DNA from: a virus
Virus record (IMG/VR): IMGVR_UViG_3300032116_000165
Span: 1-64,000 of that record
Reading direction: 5' to 3' (one strand)
Length of the DNA stretch: 64,000 bases
This document shows positions 51,291 to 59,048 of this stretch, piece after piece. Numbering within the stretch: position 1 is the stretch's first letter; every line of letters begins with the position of its first letter. Made by a program: the position numbers and the translations under genes. The notes under the pieces were generated by a model that saw only the letters and a program-made list of their open reading frames with translations, had not been told where the DNA came from and ran no database searches.

Positions 51291-52682
51291 ATGGAGAACG
51301 AAAAAAAATATATCACATCCTTAATAAATCAAGTTCTTGAAGAATCCATCCAAGAAAAAGCTGAATCAATTGTTAAAAAATTAAAAACAGATATGGGTAA
51401 AGAGGTTGAAGAAGGTAATGCGTTTACTGGAGCACTAGCCACCGCAAGAAAAGAAAATAAAAAAGAATTTCAAGTTGACGGTAAAAAATTTAAAGTTGAA
51501 GAATATTCCGAATTAGATGAGAAGTGGAAAGGTGATGTTGATGTTGAACAGACGGGTGAATATGTCGATATGTCAATTTCTGAACTTGATGCTGCAATTA
51601 AGAAGTTAAAAAATCAAAATGAAAAATATAAAGAAGAAGGTAAAAAAGTTCCTGATTCAAACAAAACTAAAATGAGTCAGCTTTATTTTGCTAAAAGAGC
51701 TAAACAAGGTTGGAAAGGTAAAGGAAAAGCTAAAGTTAGTGAATCCATTGAAATAATTAATGAAATTTCTAAAGAAAAGGAATATAATAATTTAATCAAG
51801 TATTTTGAAAAAATTTTAAAGTTCGATATCAGCGAATTAAAAAGCGGTCATAGAATTTGCCCACCTAAAGAATCAAATGTTGATTGTATCACAACACATA
51901 GAAGTGGTGGTGGTTTGAACGATATGTATCGTTTAGTTGGTAAAGTTTATGATGTTACTAGACTTGAGGCAGAAAAAGCTTTTAAAGATAATAGAAAACC
52001 TAAAAAGAGTGATAAAGTTACAATGACAGAAGAAGAAATGGTCACATTTATCGAAAATATTGTAAACGAACAAAAATCTGCTAAGGGTTTAGATGTTTAT
52101 AAAAAATCACATAAAGAGTCTGGTAAAGAAAATGATGACTACATTAAATCGGTCACAAAAAAGTTTAAAGAATATTTAAAAGACGGTTCAAAAGGTGATT
52201 TTGATATGAACCCTAAAACATTTCCAAAAGGAAACGGTCAATTGACTAAAATGACTAAAAAGGCATATACCCCCTCAAAAGCGGTTGATGAATATATTGA
52301 AAACTTTGCACAGACCGCAGGTATGGAGAATATAGACTATGATGAAATTAAACCTAATGAAGAGTGGGTTGAGATGAACATCAAAGGTTCGTCAAAAACA
52401 GGAAATTCGTCAGATTATGCAAATGCTGAAAAAACAGACTTAGGTGAAAAAATAAATGAAAAGAGAAAAAAGAATTATTTAGCAGCATTAAAGCGACAGT
52501 CATATAACAAAGCACCTCAACCGGTAACTGATTTTGCTGGTGAAACTGATGCAAAAAAAGGAATGGAAGTTAATAAAATCTTTAAAACATTAGAATCAAC
52601 TGAGGATTCTAAAAAAGATAAAATTAACGAAGAAATGAATAAAATCTTTAAAATGATTAATTATAATCAAAAAACACAATAA
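51291..52682 (+). CDS. Lys/Glu-rich assembly-type protein with ITS leader, 463 aa
   Basis: The protein starts MENEKKYITSLINQVLEESI, a looser form of the leader family. It is about a third Lys plus Glu with few hydrophobic blocks. A helical part (EYVDMSISELDAAIKKLKNQ, AKRAKQGWKGKGKAKVSE) lies at about 84-150. A compact module near 183-240 has GHRICPPKESNVDC and LNDMYRLVGKVYDVTRLEAE; its H-R-I-C...C motif also occurs in the LysM-like protein at 63634. The C-terminal 200 residues are disordered-looking. A prohead scaffold or internal core protein is plausible but unproved. It has its own promoter-like motif. Confidence 0.6.
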   Translation: MENEKKYITSLINQVLEESIQEKAESIVKKLKTDMGKEVEEGNAFTGALATARKENKKEFQVDGKKFKVEEYSELDEKWKGDVDVEQTGEYVDMSISELDAAIKKLKNQNEKYKEEGKKVPDSNKTKMSQLYFAKRAKQGWKGKGKAKVSESIEIINEISKEKEYNNLIKYFEKILKFDISELKSGHRICPPKESNVDCITTHRSGGGLNDMYRLVGKVYDVTRLEAEKAFKDNRKPKKSDKVTMTEEEMVTFIENIVNEQKSAKGLDVYKKSHKESGKENDDYIKSVTKKFKEYLKDGSKGDFDMNPKTFPKGNGQLTKMTKKAYTPSKAVDEYIENFAQTAGMENIDYDEIKPNEEWVEMNIKGSSKTGNSSDYANAEKTDLGEKINEKRKKNYLAALKRQSYNKAPQPVTDFAGETDAKKGMEVNKIFKTLESTEDSKKDKINEEMNKIFKMINYNQKTQ

Positions 52683-52711
52683 AGACTTTAAAACTTTATT
52701 AAATTAACTAT

Positions 52712-52746
52712 AAATTCTCCATATGATAAAAACATATGGAGAATTT
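52712..52746. repeat. Perfect 14-bp inverted repeat over a start codon
   Basis: AAATTCTCCATATG (52712-52725) pairs with CATATGGAGAATTT (52733-52746) around a seven-base loop. The second arm contains the ATG of the gene at 52736 and the GGAG just after it. In mRNA this hairpin would bury the start codon. As there is no T-tract directly after the stem, a terminator is less likely than translational control. Confidence 0.7.
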
Positions 52747-53212
52747 TATTAACTGGATATCTAAACCATTAAATCCTGAGGATATTACTCTTTGGTTTAA
52801 TATGAATAATATTATTATTGAAAAACTTGATTTGTTTTTCGATTTTACAATTAGTTTAACCTCTTTAATACAGGAAACGTATTTGGGTAGTTTTGATGAA
52901 AAAACCGAAACAACAATTATCTTAAATGATGATGAGAAAATTAAACATTTCGAATGGTGTTGGAATAAAACTGTTCAAAATTTTAAAAAAGAAAAAATAA
53001 TCTTTAATTTAACCGGTGAACATAAAGAATATTTTTATAGTTTTTTTATTGACGCATTTTATACCCAAAAAAATGAAATAGTTAGAGATTCAATAGATAA
53101 ATTTTATCATAATATTTTTGATATTAATGCACAATATACAAAATCTGATTTGGATATGTTAACCGAATTATATAAAAAATTGGATAAAAACTTAAATATT
53201 GTTTACCTTTAA
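52736..53212 (+). CDS. Hypothetical protein, 158 aa
   Basis: The product (MENFINWISKPLNPEDITLW) is aromatic-rich and all-helical, with HFEWCWNKTVQNFKKEKI and FYSFFIDAFYTQKNEIVRDS. I do not recognise it. Its start codon lies in the right arm of a perfect 14-bp inverted repeat, so its translation may be conditional. The preceding 53-base gap holds no other start. Confidence 0.65.
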   Translation: MENFINWISKPLNPEDITLWFNMNNIIIEKLDLFFDFTISLTSLIQETYLGSFDEKTETTIILNDDEKIKHFEWCWNKTVQNFKKEKIIFNLTGEHKEYFYSFFIDAFYTQKNEIVRDSIDKFYHNIFDINAQYTKSDLDMLTELYKKLDKNLNIVYL

Positions 53213-53261
53213 CCTAAAAATCTTATTTTTATATAAATAAACTAAAAAAAGATTAAAAAAA

Positions 53262-53441
53262 ATGGATACTATTGAAATAATTAAGCAATTAGTTGCTGAA
53301 CTTGAATTGGATACCAATAAATTTTTCCAAAAAGGAAATAACTCTGCGGGTACAAGAGCAAGAAAAACAGCACAATCAATTAAAGCGACCCTCCAACAAC
53401 TAAGAGAGGAAATTATTAATCATCGTAAAGCCGAAGCTTGA
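53262..53441 (+). CDS. Histone H1-like (Hc1-type) protein, 59 aa
   Basis: This small gene encodes a 59-residue peptide with F-F-Q-K-G-N-N-S-A-G-T-R-A-R-K-T followed by AQSIKATLQQLREEI. The K-G-N-x-x-A-G-T-R-A-R-K core is the signature of the Hc1-like 'histone H1' proteins common in Bacteroidota. These small helical proteins bind DNA. A phage copy could compact phage DNA or compete with the host protein. It is less basic than the host family and lacks the Lys/Ala-rich tail. Its stop overlaps the next start (TGATG). Confidence 0.75.
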   Translation: MDTIEIIKQLVAELELDTNKFFQKGNNSAGTRARKTAQSIKATLQQLREEIINHRKAEA

Positions 53442-53620
53442 TGATATTTGATGTTGAAAAATTCTTATTTGTATTTTCAACATTAGTCCTCATAAGGACA
53501 ATATTAAACTTTGTGAGTTCCCTACTACAAACTCCACCTAAGAAAATGGATTTTCGTAGTAGGGAACTTATCTTCATCGGGACTTGCATTAGTTATTTCA
53601 TAACCTATATAACATCATAA
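53441..53620 (+). CDS. Small membrane protein, 59 aa
   Basis: The 59-residue peptide starts MIFDVEKFLFVFSTLVLIRT and has two hydrophobic helices separated by a short polar loop (PPKKMDFRSREL), ending ISYFITYITS. It starts at 53441, coupled to the histone-like gene. The coding sequence contains a 13-bp perfect inverted repeat (53516-53568). No family is recognised. Confidence 0.55.
   Translation: MIFDVEKFLFVFSTLVLIRTILNFVSSLLQTPPKKMDFRSRELIFIGTCISYFITYITS
53516..53568. repeat. Perfect 13-bp inverted repeat within a membrane-protein gene
   Basis: AGTTCCCTACTAC (53516-53528) and GTAGTAGGGAACT (53556-53568) are exact complements 27 bases apart. The arms have higher GC than the surroundings. They encode part of the second helix loop, so coding constraint alone does not predict the symmetry. 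It could be a transcription-factor site, an RNA structure or a remnant of an insertion. Confidence 0.7.
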
Positions 53621-53623
53621 AAT

Positions 53624-54040
53624 ATGGATTTCTTTAAAGAATTAAATAATATATTTGAATTTCTATTTTCAATAAGAAAATTAGAGAAATATCTAGCAAT
53701 AGATGTAAAATTTCCATCTAAATGGGTTATACCAAAATCAGTCATTGAGGATTCTAAAGTTGTTGAAAATGAGAATCAAGATAGTGAGTTTAGATTTTTT
53801 TCATTTGTTTCAGAATTTAAGGAAGAGTCTTTAAGTAATACGCTTAAGAATATAAAAACAATAATTAGGATAAATAGGGAACGTGAAGATAAAGAAAAAT
53901 TATTTAAAAATAAAGTTAATGAATTGAAAGCTTTGTTTGATCAAAATAATTTAGATTCTTTAAAATTATTGAAAATTGAAGTTATAAAAGAAATATCCGA
54001 AGACGATGGAGAACTCAAAATTGATGACGTGGTACAATAA
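53624..54040 (+). CDS. Hypothetical protein, 138 aa
   Basis: The N-terminus (FFKELNNIFEFLFSIRKLEK) is an amphipathic helix followed by IDVKFPSKWVIPKS. The rest is a charged helical bundle with FKNKVNELKALFDQNNLDSL. Similar short proteins occur in Bacteroidota phages, to my knowledge without assigned function. It overlaps the 53-residue gene by 17 bases, implying coupled translation. Confidence 0.6.
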   Translation: MDFFKELNNIFEFLFSIRKLEKYLAIDVKFPSKWVIPKSVIEDSKVVENENQDSEFRFFSFVSEFKEESLSNTLKNIKTIIRINREREDKEKLFKNKVNELKALFDQNNLDSLKLLKIEVIKEISEDDGELKIDDVVQ

Positions 54041-54185
54041 CCAGATTGAGAAAGATAAAATTGAGCTTGAATTTGAAAAGCAAAAAATTATCCAACAACT
54101 AAAATTAGTGAAAAAAGAAGAATTAATTCATAAACAAAAACCAATCTCAATATGGAATCGAATAATAAAAGTACTAGGATTTTAA
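54024..54185 (+). CDS. Small helical protein, 53 aa
   Basis: ATG 54024 opens a 53-codon frame overlapping the upstream gene by 17 bases and the next gene by 34 bases. The peptide (MTWYNNQIEKDKIELEFEKQ and onward) is a single charged coiled helix ending in PISIWNRIIKVLGF, a short amphipathic tail that may touch a membrane. Its composition fits neighbouring genes. No family recognised. Confidence 0.55.
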   Translation: MTWYNNQIEKDKIELEFEKQKIIQQLKLVKKEELIHKQKPISIWNRIIKVLGF

Positions 54186-54373
54186 ATGATTTAGCAGAAA
54201 TAACAGATAAACTTCAGAACTTACTGGAGGGTAAAACAACCGTTGTTTTTGAACTAAAAGAAGGTGTTTACAATAGTGTCTTAACTGAATTAAATGGAAT
54301 GGTAATAACAAATAATCAATTTAAAATCGATATTTCAGGTACTGATTTCATTTTTTTGAAGGATGAGTTGTAA
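54152..54373 (+). CDS. Hypothetical protein, 73 aa
   Basis: A 73-residue protein with an N-terminal helix (STRILNDLAEITDKLQNLLE) and a beta C-terminal part (TTVVFELKEGVYNSVLTELN, IDISGTDFIFL). The start lies within the preceding small gene in another frame. The 3' end converges on the leftward gene with 26 bases of overlap. The function is unknown. Confidence 0.55.
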   Translation: MESNNKSTRILNDLAEITDKLQNLLEGKTTVVFELKEGVYNSVLTELNGMVITNNQFKIDISGTDFIFLKDEL

Positions 54374-54989
54374 ATTTTCTATATAATGCTTGTTTATCAT
54401 AACCAGCATCAATTAATAGGTTATATAAATACTTTCTTTGTAGTGTATCTATATCTCTAACAAAAAGAGTATCAACTCTTCGATTCTCCAAAAAAATAGA
54501 GCTTAATATTAATATAAATCTATTAGCATCATCTTCACTTTTTAATGAAAAAAGATTAATTTTTTCTTCATTTTGAACAATAATTTTATGGTTTAGTTTG
54601 GAAACCATTTTTATATTTTTTTTAGGTAAATACCGGCCTATAAACTCAGTTAAAAATATTCTTTTTTGATTTTTAATATCAAAAATTTGTTCTTCTAAGT
54701 TATACGGACTTAACTCTATAATTTCTCTTGTATTATCCTCCAACTCAATTTTAATTGACCTACCCACAGAATCTCTTTTATATAATATATTATGTTTTGT
54801 GTTTTTAATTCCAACAATAGCTAATTCGTGCTCTATTGGTCGTCCAGTTTCAATTAATTTCGGAAATTTAATTAATTCACTTTCTTTTATTTTTTTCTTA
54901 AAAAAATCTTTTGCGCGATTGAAAGTGTTAAATTTCTTTATTATTTTTCTTTGTTTTTTATTTTTAAATAAAACTATTAAGTAATTCAT
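54348..54989 (-). CDS. Conserved-looking phage protein of unknown function, 213 aa
   Basis: I chose the ATG at 54989 (MNYLIVLFKNKKQRKIIKKF), which opens directly with a beta strand; an in-frame ATG 21 bases upstream would overlap the DnaJ gene. The N-terminal 70 residues (FNTFNRAKDFFKKKIKESEL) look like a small alpha/beta domain often found in large Bacteroidota phages. The middle contains ELAIVGIKNTKHNILYKRD. The C-terminus has DTLQRKYLYNLLIDAGYDKQ. Its start is only three bases from the divergent DnaJ start, so the two share control sequences that must lie within each other's coding region. Confidence 0.65.
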   Translation of the reverse strand: MNYLIVLFKNKKQRKIIKKFNTFNRAKDFFKKKIKESELIKFPKLIETGRPIEHELAIVGIKNTKHNILYKRDSVGRSIKIELEDNTREIIELSPYNLEEQIFDIKNQKRIFLTEFIGRYLPKKNIKMVSKLNHKIIVQNEEKINLFSLKSEDDANRFILILSSIFLENRRVDTLFVRDIDTLQRKYLYNLLIDAGYDKQALYRKFTTHPSKK

Positions 54990-54992
54990 ATC

Positions 54993-55919
54993 ATGAAAGA
55001 TTATTATCAAATTTTAGGAGTACCAGAAACAGCATCAGTTGACGAGATAAAAAAATCTTATCGTAAAATGAGTAAACAATATCATCCAGATGTAAATCCA
55101 AATGGTGCTGATAAATTTAAAGAAATTAGTGAGGCGTATGAGAATTTATCCGATTCAGAAAAAAGAAACGTGTATGATAATCAAAGGAAAAATCCATTTG
55201 GTTTTTCTAGTGGTGCTGGAGATATTAACGATTTATTAAATCATCTATTTAATCAAAATAGAACCAGAAGACCTTCTGCACCTGAGAAAATTATTACTGT
55301 TTCTATCGGTGTTGTTGATTCTTTTTTGGGGATAAATAAACCAATTACATATTTAAGAAATATTGCATGTAATTCTTGTAATGGAAATGGTGGAGAACGA
55401 AAAAAATGTTCAGATTGTTCCGGTTCCGGTACCAAACTAAAAAGAACTGGAAACGGATTTTTTTCACAAACAATCCAAACAATATGTGATACTTGCTCCG
55501 GTAATGGATCTACCATTGTTAATCCCTGCTTTAGTTGTTCAGGTAATGGATTTAAAACACAGACAGATAATCTTAATATGAATTTACCAATTGGTGTTCA
55601 AAACGGGTCACTATACAGAGTTCAAGGTAAAGGAGATTTTAAAAATAGTATGTATGGAGATTTAATAATTAAAGTTAATATTGAACCTCAAAATAATTTT
55701 GAACGTATAGATAATGATCTTGTTTATACTAAAATCTTTACATTAGACGAGTTAAATCTGGATAAGATAGAAATACCTCACCCAAGCGGTAATCTAACGA
55801 TTACGCTACCGGAAACATTCGACACGTCAATTCCTCTAAGAGTTAAGGGTAAGGGTTTTAGAGGAAGTGGACATCTAGGTGACTTATTGATAAAGAAAGT
55901 CGTTAGATTTAAAAAGTAA
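54993..55919 (+). CDS. DnaJ-type co-chaperone
   Basis: The 308-residue J-protein has a complete J-domain (YYQILGVPETASVDEIKKSY, HPD at 31-33) and a short G/F linker (NPFGFSSGAG). Four zinc-finger repeats follow (CNSCNGNG, CSDCSGSG, CDTCSGNG, CFSCSGNG), then a C-terminal beta-sandwich (LNMNLPIGVQNGSLYRVQGK, PLRVKGKGFRGSGHLGDLLI). It is shorter than host DnaJ (about 375) because the second C-terminal domain and dimerisation tail are reduced. It would recruit host DnaK, for example in virion or replication-complex assembly. It diverges from the leftward gene at 54989. Confidence 0.95.
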   Translation: MKDYYQILGVPETASVDEIKKSYRKMSKQYHPDVNPNGADKFKEISEAYENLSDSEKRNVYDNQRKNPFGFSSGAGDINDLLNHLFNQNRTRRPSAPEKIITVSIGVVDSFLGINKPITYLRNIACNSCNGNGGERKKCSDCSGSGTKLKRTGNGFFSQTIQTICDTCSGNGSTIVNPCFSCSGNGFKTQTDNLNMNLPIGVQNGSLYRVQGKGDFKNSMYGDLIIKVNIEPQNNFERIDNDLVYTKIFTLDELNLDKIEIPHPSGNLTITLPETFDTSIPLRVKGKGFRGSGHLGDLLIKKVVRFKK

Positions 55920-56067
55920 TACTAAGATAATTAATTAATTTTTTAAAAAATAAATAATTACCATAAATCGATGTTAGTGATATGTAAATGGCAAGTAAAA
56001 CCAACGGGTTTTGGAACTTCACCGGCGATTTCTTACATTTGCTACAAGTTTTTTTATTTGTTTCCAT
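55909..56067 (-). CDS. Small zinc-ribbon membrane protein, 52 aa
   Basis: On the minus strand ATG 56067 opens a 52-residue frame ending within the last 11 bases of the DnaJ gene. It reads METNKKTCSKCKKSPVKFQN, with a C-x-x-C pair, then a hydrophobic helix (PLVLLAIYISLTSIYGNYLF) and a basic tail. This Cys-pair-then-helix layout is protein-like and composition differs from the random AT-rich background. The only other content of the 236-base gap is the AT-rich promoter region before 56156. No family is named. Confidence 0.6.
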   Translation of the reverse strand: METNKKTCSKCKKSPVKFQNPLVLLAIYISLTSIYGNYLFFKKLINYLSITF

Positions 56068-56118
56068 TTTTTTATAAAAAAATATTTATTTATATAAAAA
56101 TTTAAAGGGAAATGCTAA

Positions 56119-56132
56119 TATTTATTAATAAA
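56119..56132 (+). promoter_or_regulatory. Weak copy of TATTTATnnTTAAA motif
   Basis: TATTTATTAATAAA has one mismatch to the consensus and lies 23 bases before the ATG at 56156. The surrounding sequence is almost all A/T, so chance occurrence is quite likely. Confidence 0.25.
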
Positions 56133-56155
56133 TTAATTTAAAATTATAAAATCTA

Positions 56156-58144
56156 ATGAAAACATTAGAAGTTCTTAAAAAAATTCTAGTACAAGAATCC
56201 ACCATTTTGTTAAATGAATTGTCTAGTGGAATTAAAAAAACGATGTTAGACAAATTTAAACAAGAAACTGATGATTCCGATGAAAATATCGTTAATATTA
56301 TTAATTCATTTGAGAATTACCAACAATCACTAGAACCATCACAGAGAGATATTACTAAATATAACTATGAGGATTTAAAATCATTAGTTAAAGAAAAAGA
56401 AAGTGAAAAAGAATCAAAAAAACAAAAAGAAAATATTATTTCTTACTTTAAGAAAGTAATGGGCGGAACGGTTGACCCAATGCTAAAGAAAACTGTAAAA
56501 TATTTTAATGAAATTAAAGACGAATTATCTGAAAAAGATTCGAACTTTAAAAATTTTAAAGATTTTGAATCTTTTAAAGAAATGGTTCAAAGTAACTATT
56601 CAAAAATAATCTATGATAAGATTTCAAAAAAAATAAAAAATATAGACGAAAACATATTACTTGCAAGTATAAGTTTTTTTACTGAAAATATGTTTAGTAT
56701 ACCTCTTGAAGCAAAAAGTTTATTAGACTTTAAAAACGAGCAAGAGTTTGAATATTTTTTTGATGATTTATATCGAACTTTTGGGCAAACTAAAAAAAGT
56801 GATTTTTCAGGTGAAGAAAAATATAGTAGTATAAAAAAAATATATAATAAAGATAATTTACTTATCTTTGAACCAGAAAGCAAAGAGCAGTGTGTTAGAT
56901 TAGGTTCCGATAAAGCATCTTGGTGTATATCTAGACCACCTCAAGACTCAAATTATTATTATTCATACAGATTTGGTTCGATGGGTAAAGAAAGAACAAT
57001 GTACTTTGTTTTTGATTTAAATGAGGAAGAGCCAATAAATAAATATTTTGTTATTTTAGTTGACGATGATACTAATTATTATCTTGCTGACATAACAAAT
57101 AGTGGTAATTTCTCAGGAAGTCGCATTACCAGTTGGGATACGATTGTAGAAAAAATACCAAGAATTAAAAATTTAAGAAATTTATTTATTTGGAGACCAT
57201 TTAGTGAAGAGGAATTAATTATGGTTAATAGACTTCAAAATATATCTAGTTCAGCGGTTGGAGAAAATCCTATCGAATATTTTAATAGAATAGCGGCGGA
57301 AGTTAATAAAAAACCGGAGGAAGTAACGGGAATGTGGCTTGAAATAGGTTCACCAACTTTAACTACGGAACAATATTTAAATTTAACATCGGATTTAATG
57401 AAAAAATATTTATCCTATGCTAATGATAGAAATATTACTAAAGAAATGATTTCTGGAAGTCCATCTACTGTTAGAAGTTATTATATCAATAGACGATTTG
57501 AGCATATTAAACATGCATCAATAAAAGATTTAACACCTAGCGATTTTGTTCTACTTAAACTGAACCTTCCAAAAATGAAAGAACTTAGACTTCAGAAAAT
57601 AAAAGAACTAGCCAACTCGATTAAAACCTCATCAAATAAATTAAGTTCAAATGAAATTGAATTCTTATTATTACCAGAAATGGCAACAATAAAAAACTCA
57701 ATGAGGAAGGAAATAATATCAAGTATTTCAGAATTTAATACTAATAGTGTTGATATAAAATTACCGGACGCTGAAATTACAAAAGTAATTAGATTATACC
57801 CTGATTACAATATATTTGAAACAATCCCAGAAAGTGTTGAAATTATTAATATTGAAAACAATGATAAAAATATAAATATAGCTATAGATATTCCAGATAA
57901 TATTGGTAACTTTACTAACTTAAGAATTTTAACTCTAAGGAGAGTTTTGAAAACTTTACCAGAAACAATTGTAAATTGTGAAAATTTAGAATTTTTTAGC
58001 ATATCAGATAATCCAAACCTAGTAAAATTACCCGAATCGCTATTAGAAATGAAATCTGTTCAATGGGTGGATTTAGCGGATTTACCTAATTTGGATAAAA
58101 GAAGTGAGGAAATTAAAAACATATTAGTTATTAAATATGCATAA
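56156..58144 (+). CDS. TKWCT-family protein with C-terminal leucine-rich repeats, 662 aa
   Basis: The start MKTLEVLKKILVQESTILLN looks like a variant of the leader (helix then E-S and L-x-E). Residues about 238-320 hold the TKWCT-like block: LIFEPESKEQCVRLGSDKAS, W-C-I-S, then MYFVFDLNEEEPINKYFVIL. Thr before W-C is replaced by Ser. After about 200 helical residues, leucine-rich repeats begin near 545 (IDIPDNIGNFTNLRILTLRR, TLPETIVNCENLEFFSISDN, KLPESLLEMKSVQWVDLADL). It is the only family copy with LRRs and links the family to the LRR genes at both ends of the window. The function is unknown. It overlaps the next gene by eight bases. Confidence 0.75.
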   Translation: MKTLEVLKKILVQESTILLNELSSGIKKTMLDKFKQETDDSDENIVNIINSFENYQQSLEPSQRDITKYNYEDLKSLVKEKESEKESKKQKENIISYFKKVMGGTVDPMLKKTVKYFNEIKDELSEKDSNFKNFKDFESFKEMVQSNYSKIIYDKISKKIKNIDENILLASISFFTENMFSIPLEAKSLLDFKNEQEFEYFFDDLYRTFGQTKKSDFSGEEKYSSIKKIYNKDNLLIFEPESKEQCVRLGSDKASWCISRPPQDSNYYYSYRFGSMGKERTMYFVFDLNEEEPINKYFVILVDDDTNYYLADITNSGNFSGSRITSWDTIVEKIPRIKNLRNLFIWRPFSEEELIMVNRLQNISSSAVGENPIEYFNRIAAEVNKKPEEVTGMWLEIGSPTLTTEQYLNLTSDLMKKYLSYANDRNITKEMISGSPSTVRSYYINRRFEHIKHASIKDLTPSDFVLLKLNLPKMKELRLQKIKELANSIKTSSNKLSSNEIEFLLLPEMATIKNSMRKEIISSISEFNTNSVDIKLPDAEITKVIRLYPDYNIFETIPESVEIINIENNDKNINIAIDIPDNIGNFTNLRILTLRRVLKTLPETIVNCENLEFFSISDNPNLVKLPESLLEMKSVQWVDLADLPNLDKRSEEIKNILVIKYA

Positions 58145-58409
58145 AAATATTGAGGTTGAAATTTATTTAAATAATATAATTAATTTTTTTGAAAAAAATC
58201 CTAATGATTTATTGGCTTTAATTGGTGAGTCCGATAGAGAAAAATTTTATGAAGAAATCAAGAATAAATCCTATGAAAATTATGCAGAAACCAAAGAAGC
58301 CGAATTAACCAAAAAACAATTAATTGAAATTGTGGTCGCATTAACCACAAACAAAAAAATAGACAAGACATTCATTTCAACTAAGATTGGTCAAATTTGT
58401 TTAAATTAA
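58137..58409 (+). CDS. Helical hypothetical protein, 90 aa
   Basis: The 90-residue helical protein contains NIINFFEKNPNDLLALIGES and ELTKKQLIEIVVALTTNKKI. I recall similar small proteins in Bacteroidota phages but no function. It begins inside the LRR gene's last codons and ends six bases before the next start. Confidence 0.6.
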   Translation: MHKNIEVEIYLNNIINFFEKNPNDLLALIGESDREKFYEEIKNKSYENYAETKEAELTKKQLIEIVVALTTNKKIDKTFISTKIGQICLN

Positions 58410-58414
58410 TTAAA

Positions 58415-58780
58415 ATGTATAACGAAACTACCACTTTATTTTTTAAAAATGATTATGAAATATTGAATCTATTAAAGGGAAATGATAAATTTTTTCATTC
58501 CGTCATTAGTTTTGGTGAAAGTTTTAAAATCAAATATCAAGATTTATTAAAGAACGATAATAAGTTATATTTTGAATATAAAAATGTTAATAGTATTAAT
58601 GAATTTAAAATTGATAGTGAGGAGATAATCATAAAAACAACTCAAAATCTGTTTATATACTTTAAGTCAATTAATGGTGAAACGAAAATTAAAATTTTTT
58701 ATAAACCAGAAAATATTAATGATTTAAATCTATTCATAATGGGTTTAAAAAAAATTGCAAAAAATAATGAAAACAAATAA
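58415..58780 (+). CDS. Hypothetical protein, 121 aa
   Basis: The product reads MYNETTTLFFKNDYEILNLL at its start. A TTG 18 bases upstream is a poorer start because it overlaps the preceding gene. It looks like a small beta-rich domain (FEYKNVNSINEFKIDSEEII, TQNLFIYFKSINGETKIKIF) with a C-terminal helix. No family recognised. The end overlaps the glutaredoxin gene by 14 bases. Confidence 0.6.
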   Translation: MYNETTTLFFKNDYEILNLLKGNDKFFHSVISFGESFKIKYQDLLKNDNKLYFEYKNVNSINEFKIDSEEIIIKTTQNLFIYFKSINGETKIKIFYKPENINDLNLFIMGLKKIAKNNENK

Positions 58781-59045
58781 AATATTGGTTGTTTATACAA
58801 TGAAAGGTTGTCCTTTTTGCGACATAATGAAAAATATGTTATCTGAGAATAATATTACATATCATGATTTGGATATTGATGAAAATGAGTTGGAATATGA
58901 TTTGTTTAAGGAGGTAACACAAAACGAGTTTGTTCCCGCGTTTATGATAATTGAAGAAGGTACAACAAAAGCAGAACTTTTTGCTCCAAGTAGAGATTAT
59001 AATGAAATAAGTGAGGCTATTGAAATTATTAAAAAAAGAATTTAA
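58767..59045 (+). CDS. Glutaredoxin-like protein
   Basis: The 92-residue protein has the thioredoxin fold of glutaredoxins: ILVVYTMKGCPFCDIMKNML with C15-P-F-C18, then YHDLDIDENE and a FVPAFMI cis-Pro segment near residue 60 (V-P-A in place of the usual T-V-P). It would reduce disulfides, for instance in a phage ribonucleotide reductase, which is not in this window. I use the ATG at 58767; an upstream TTG adds four residues only. Confidence 0.85.
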   Translation: MKTNKILVVYTMKGCPFCDIMKNMLSENNITYHDLDIDENELEYDLFKEVTQNEFVPAFMIIEEGTTKAELFAPSRDYNEISEAIEIIKKRI

Positions 59046-59048
59046 TTT

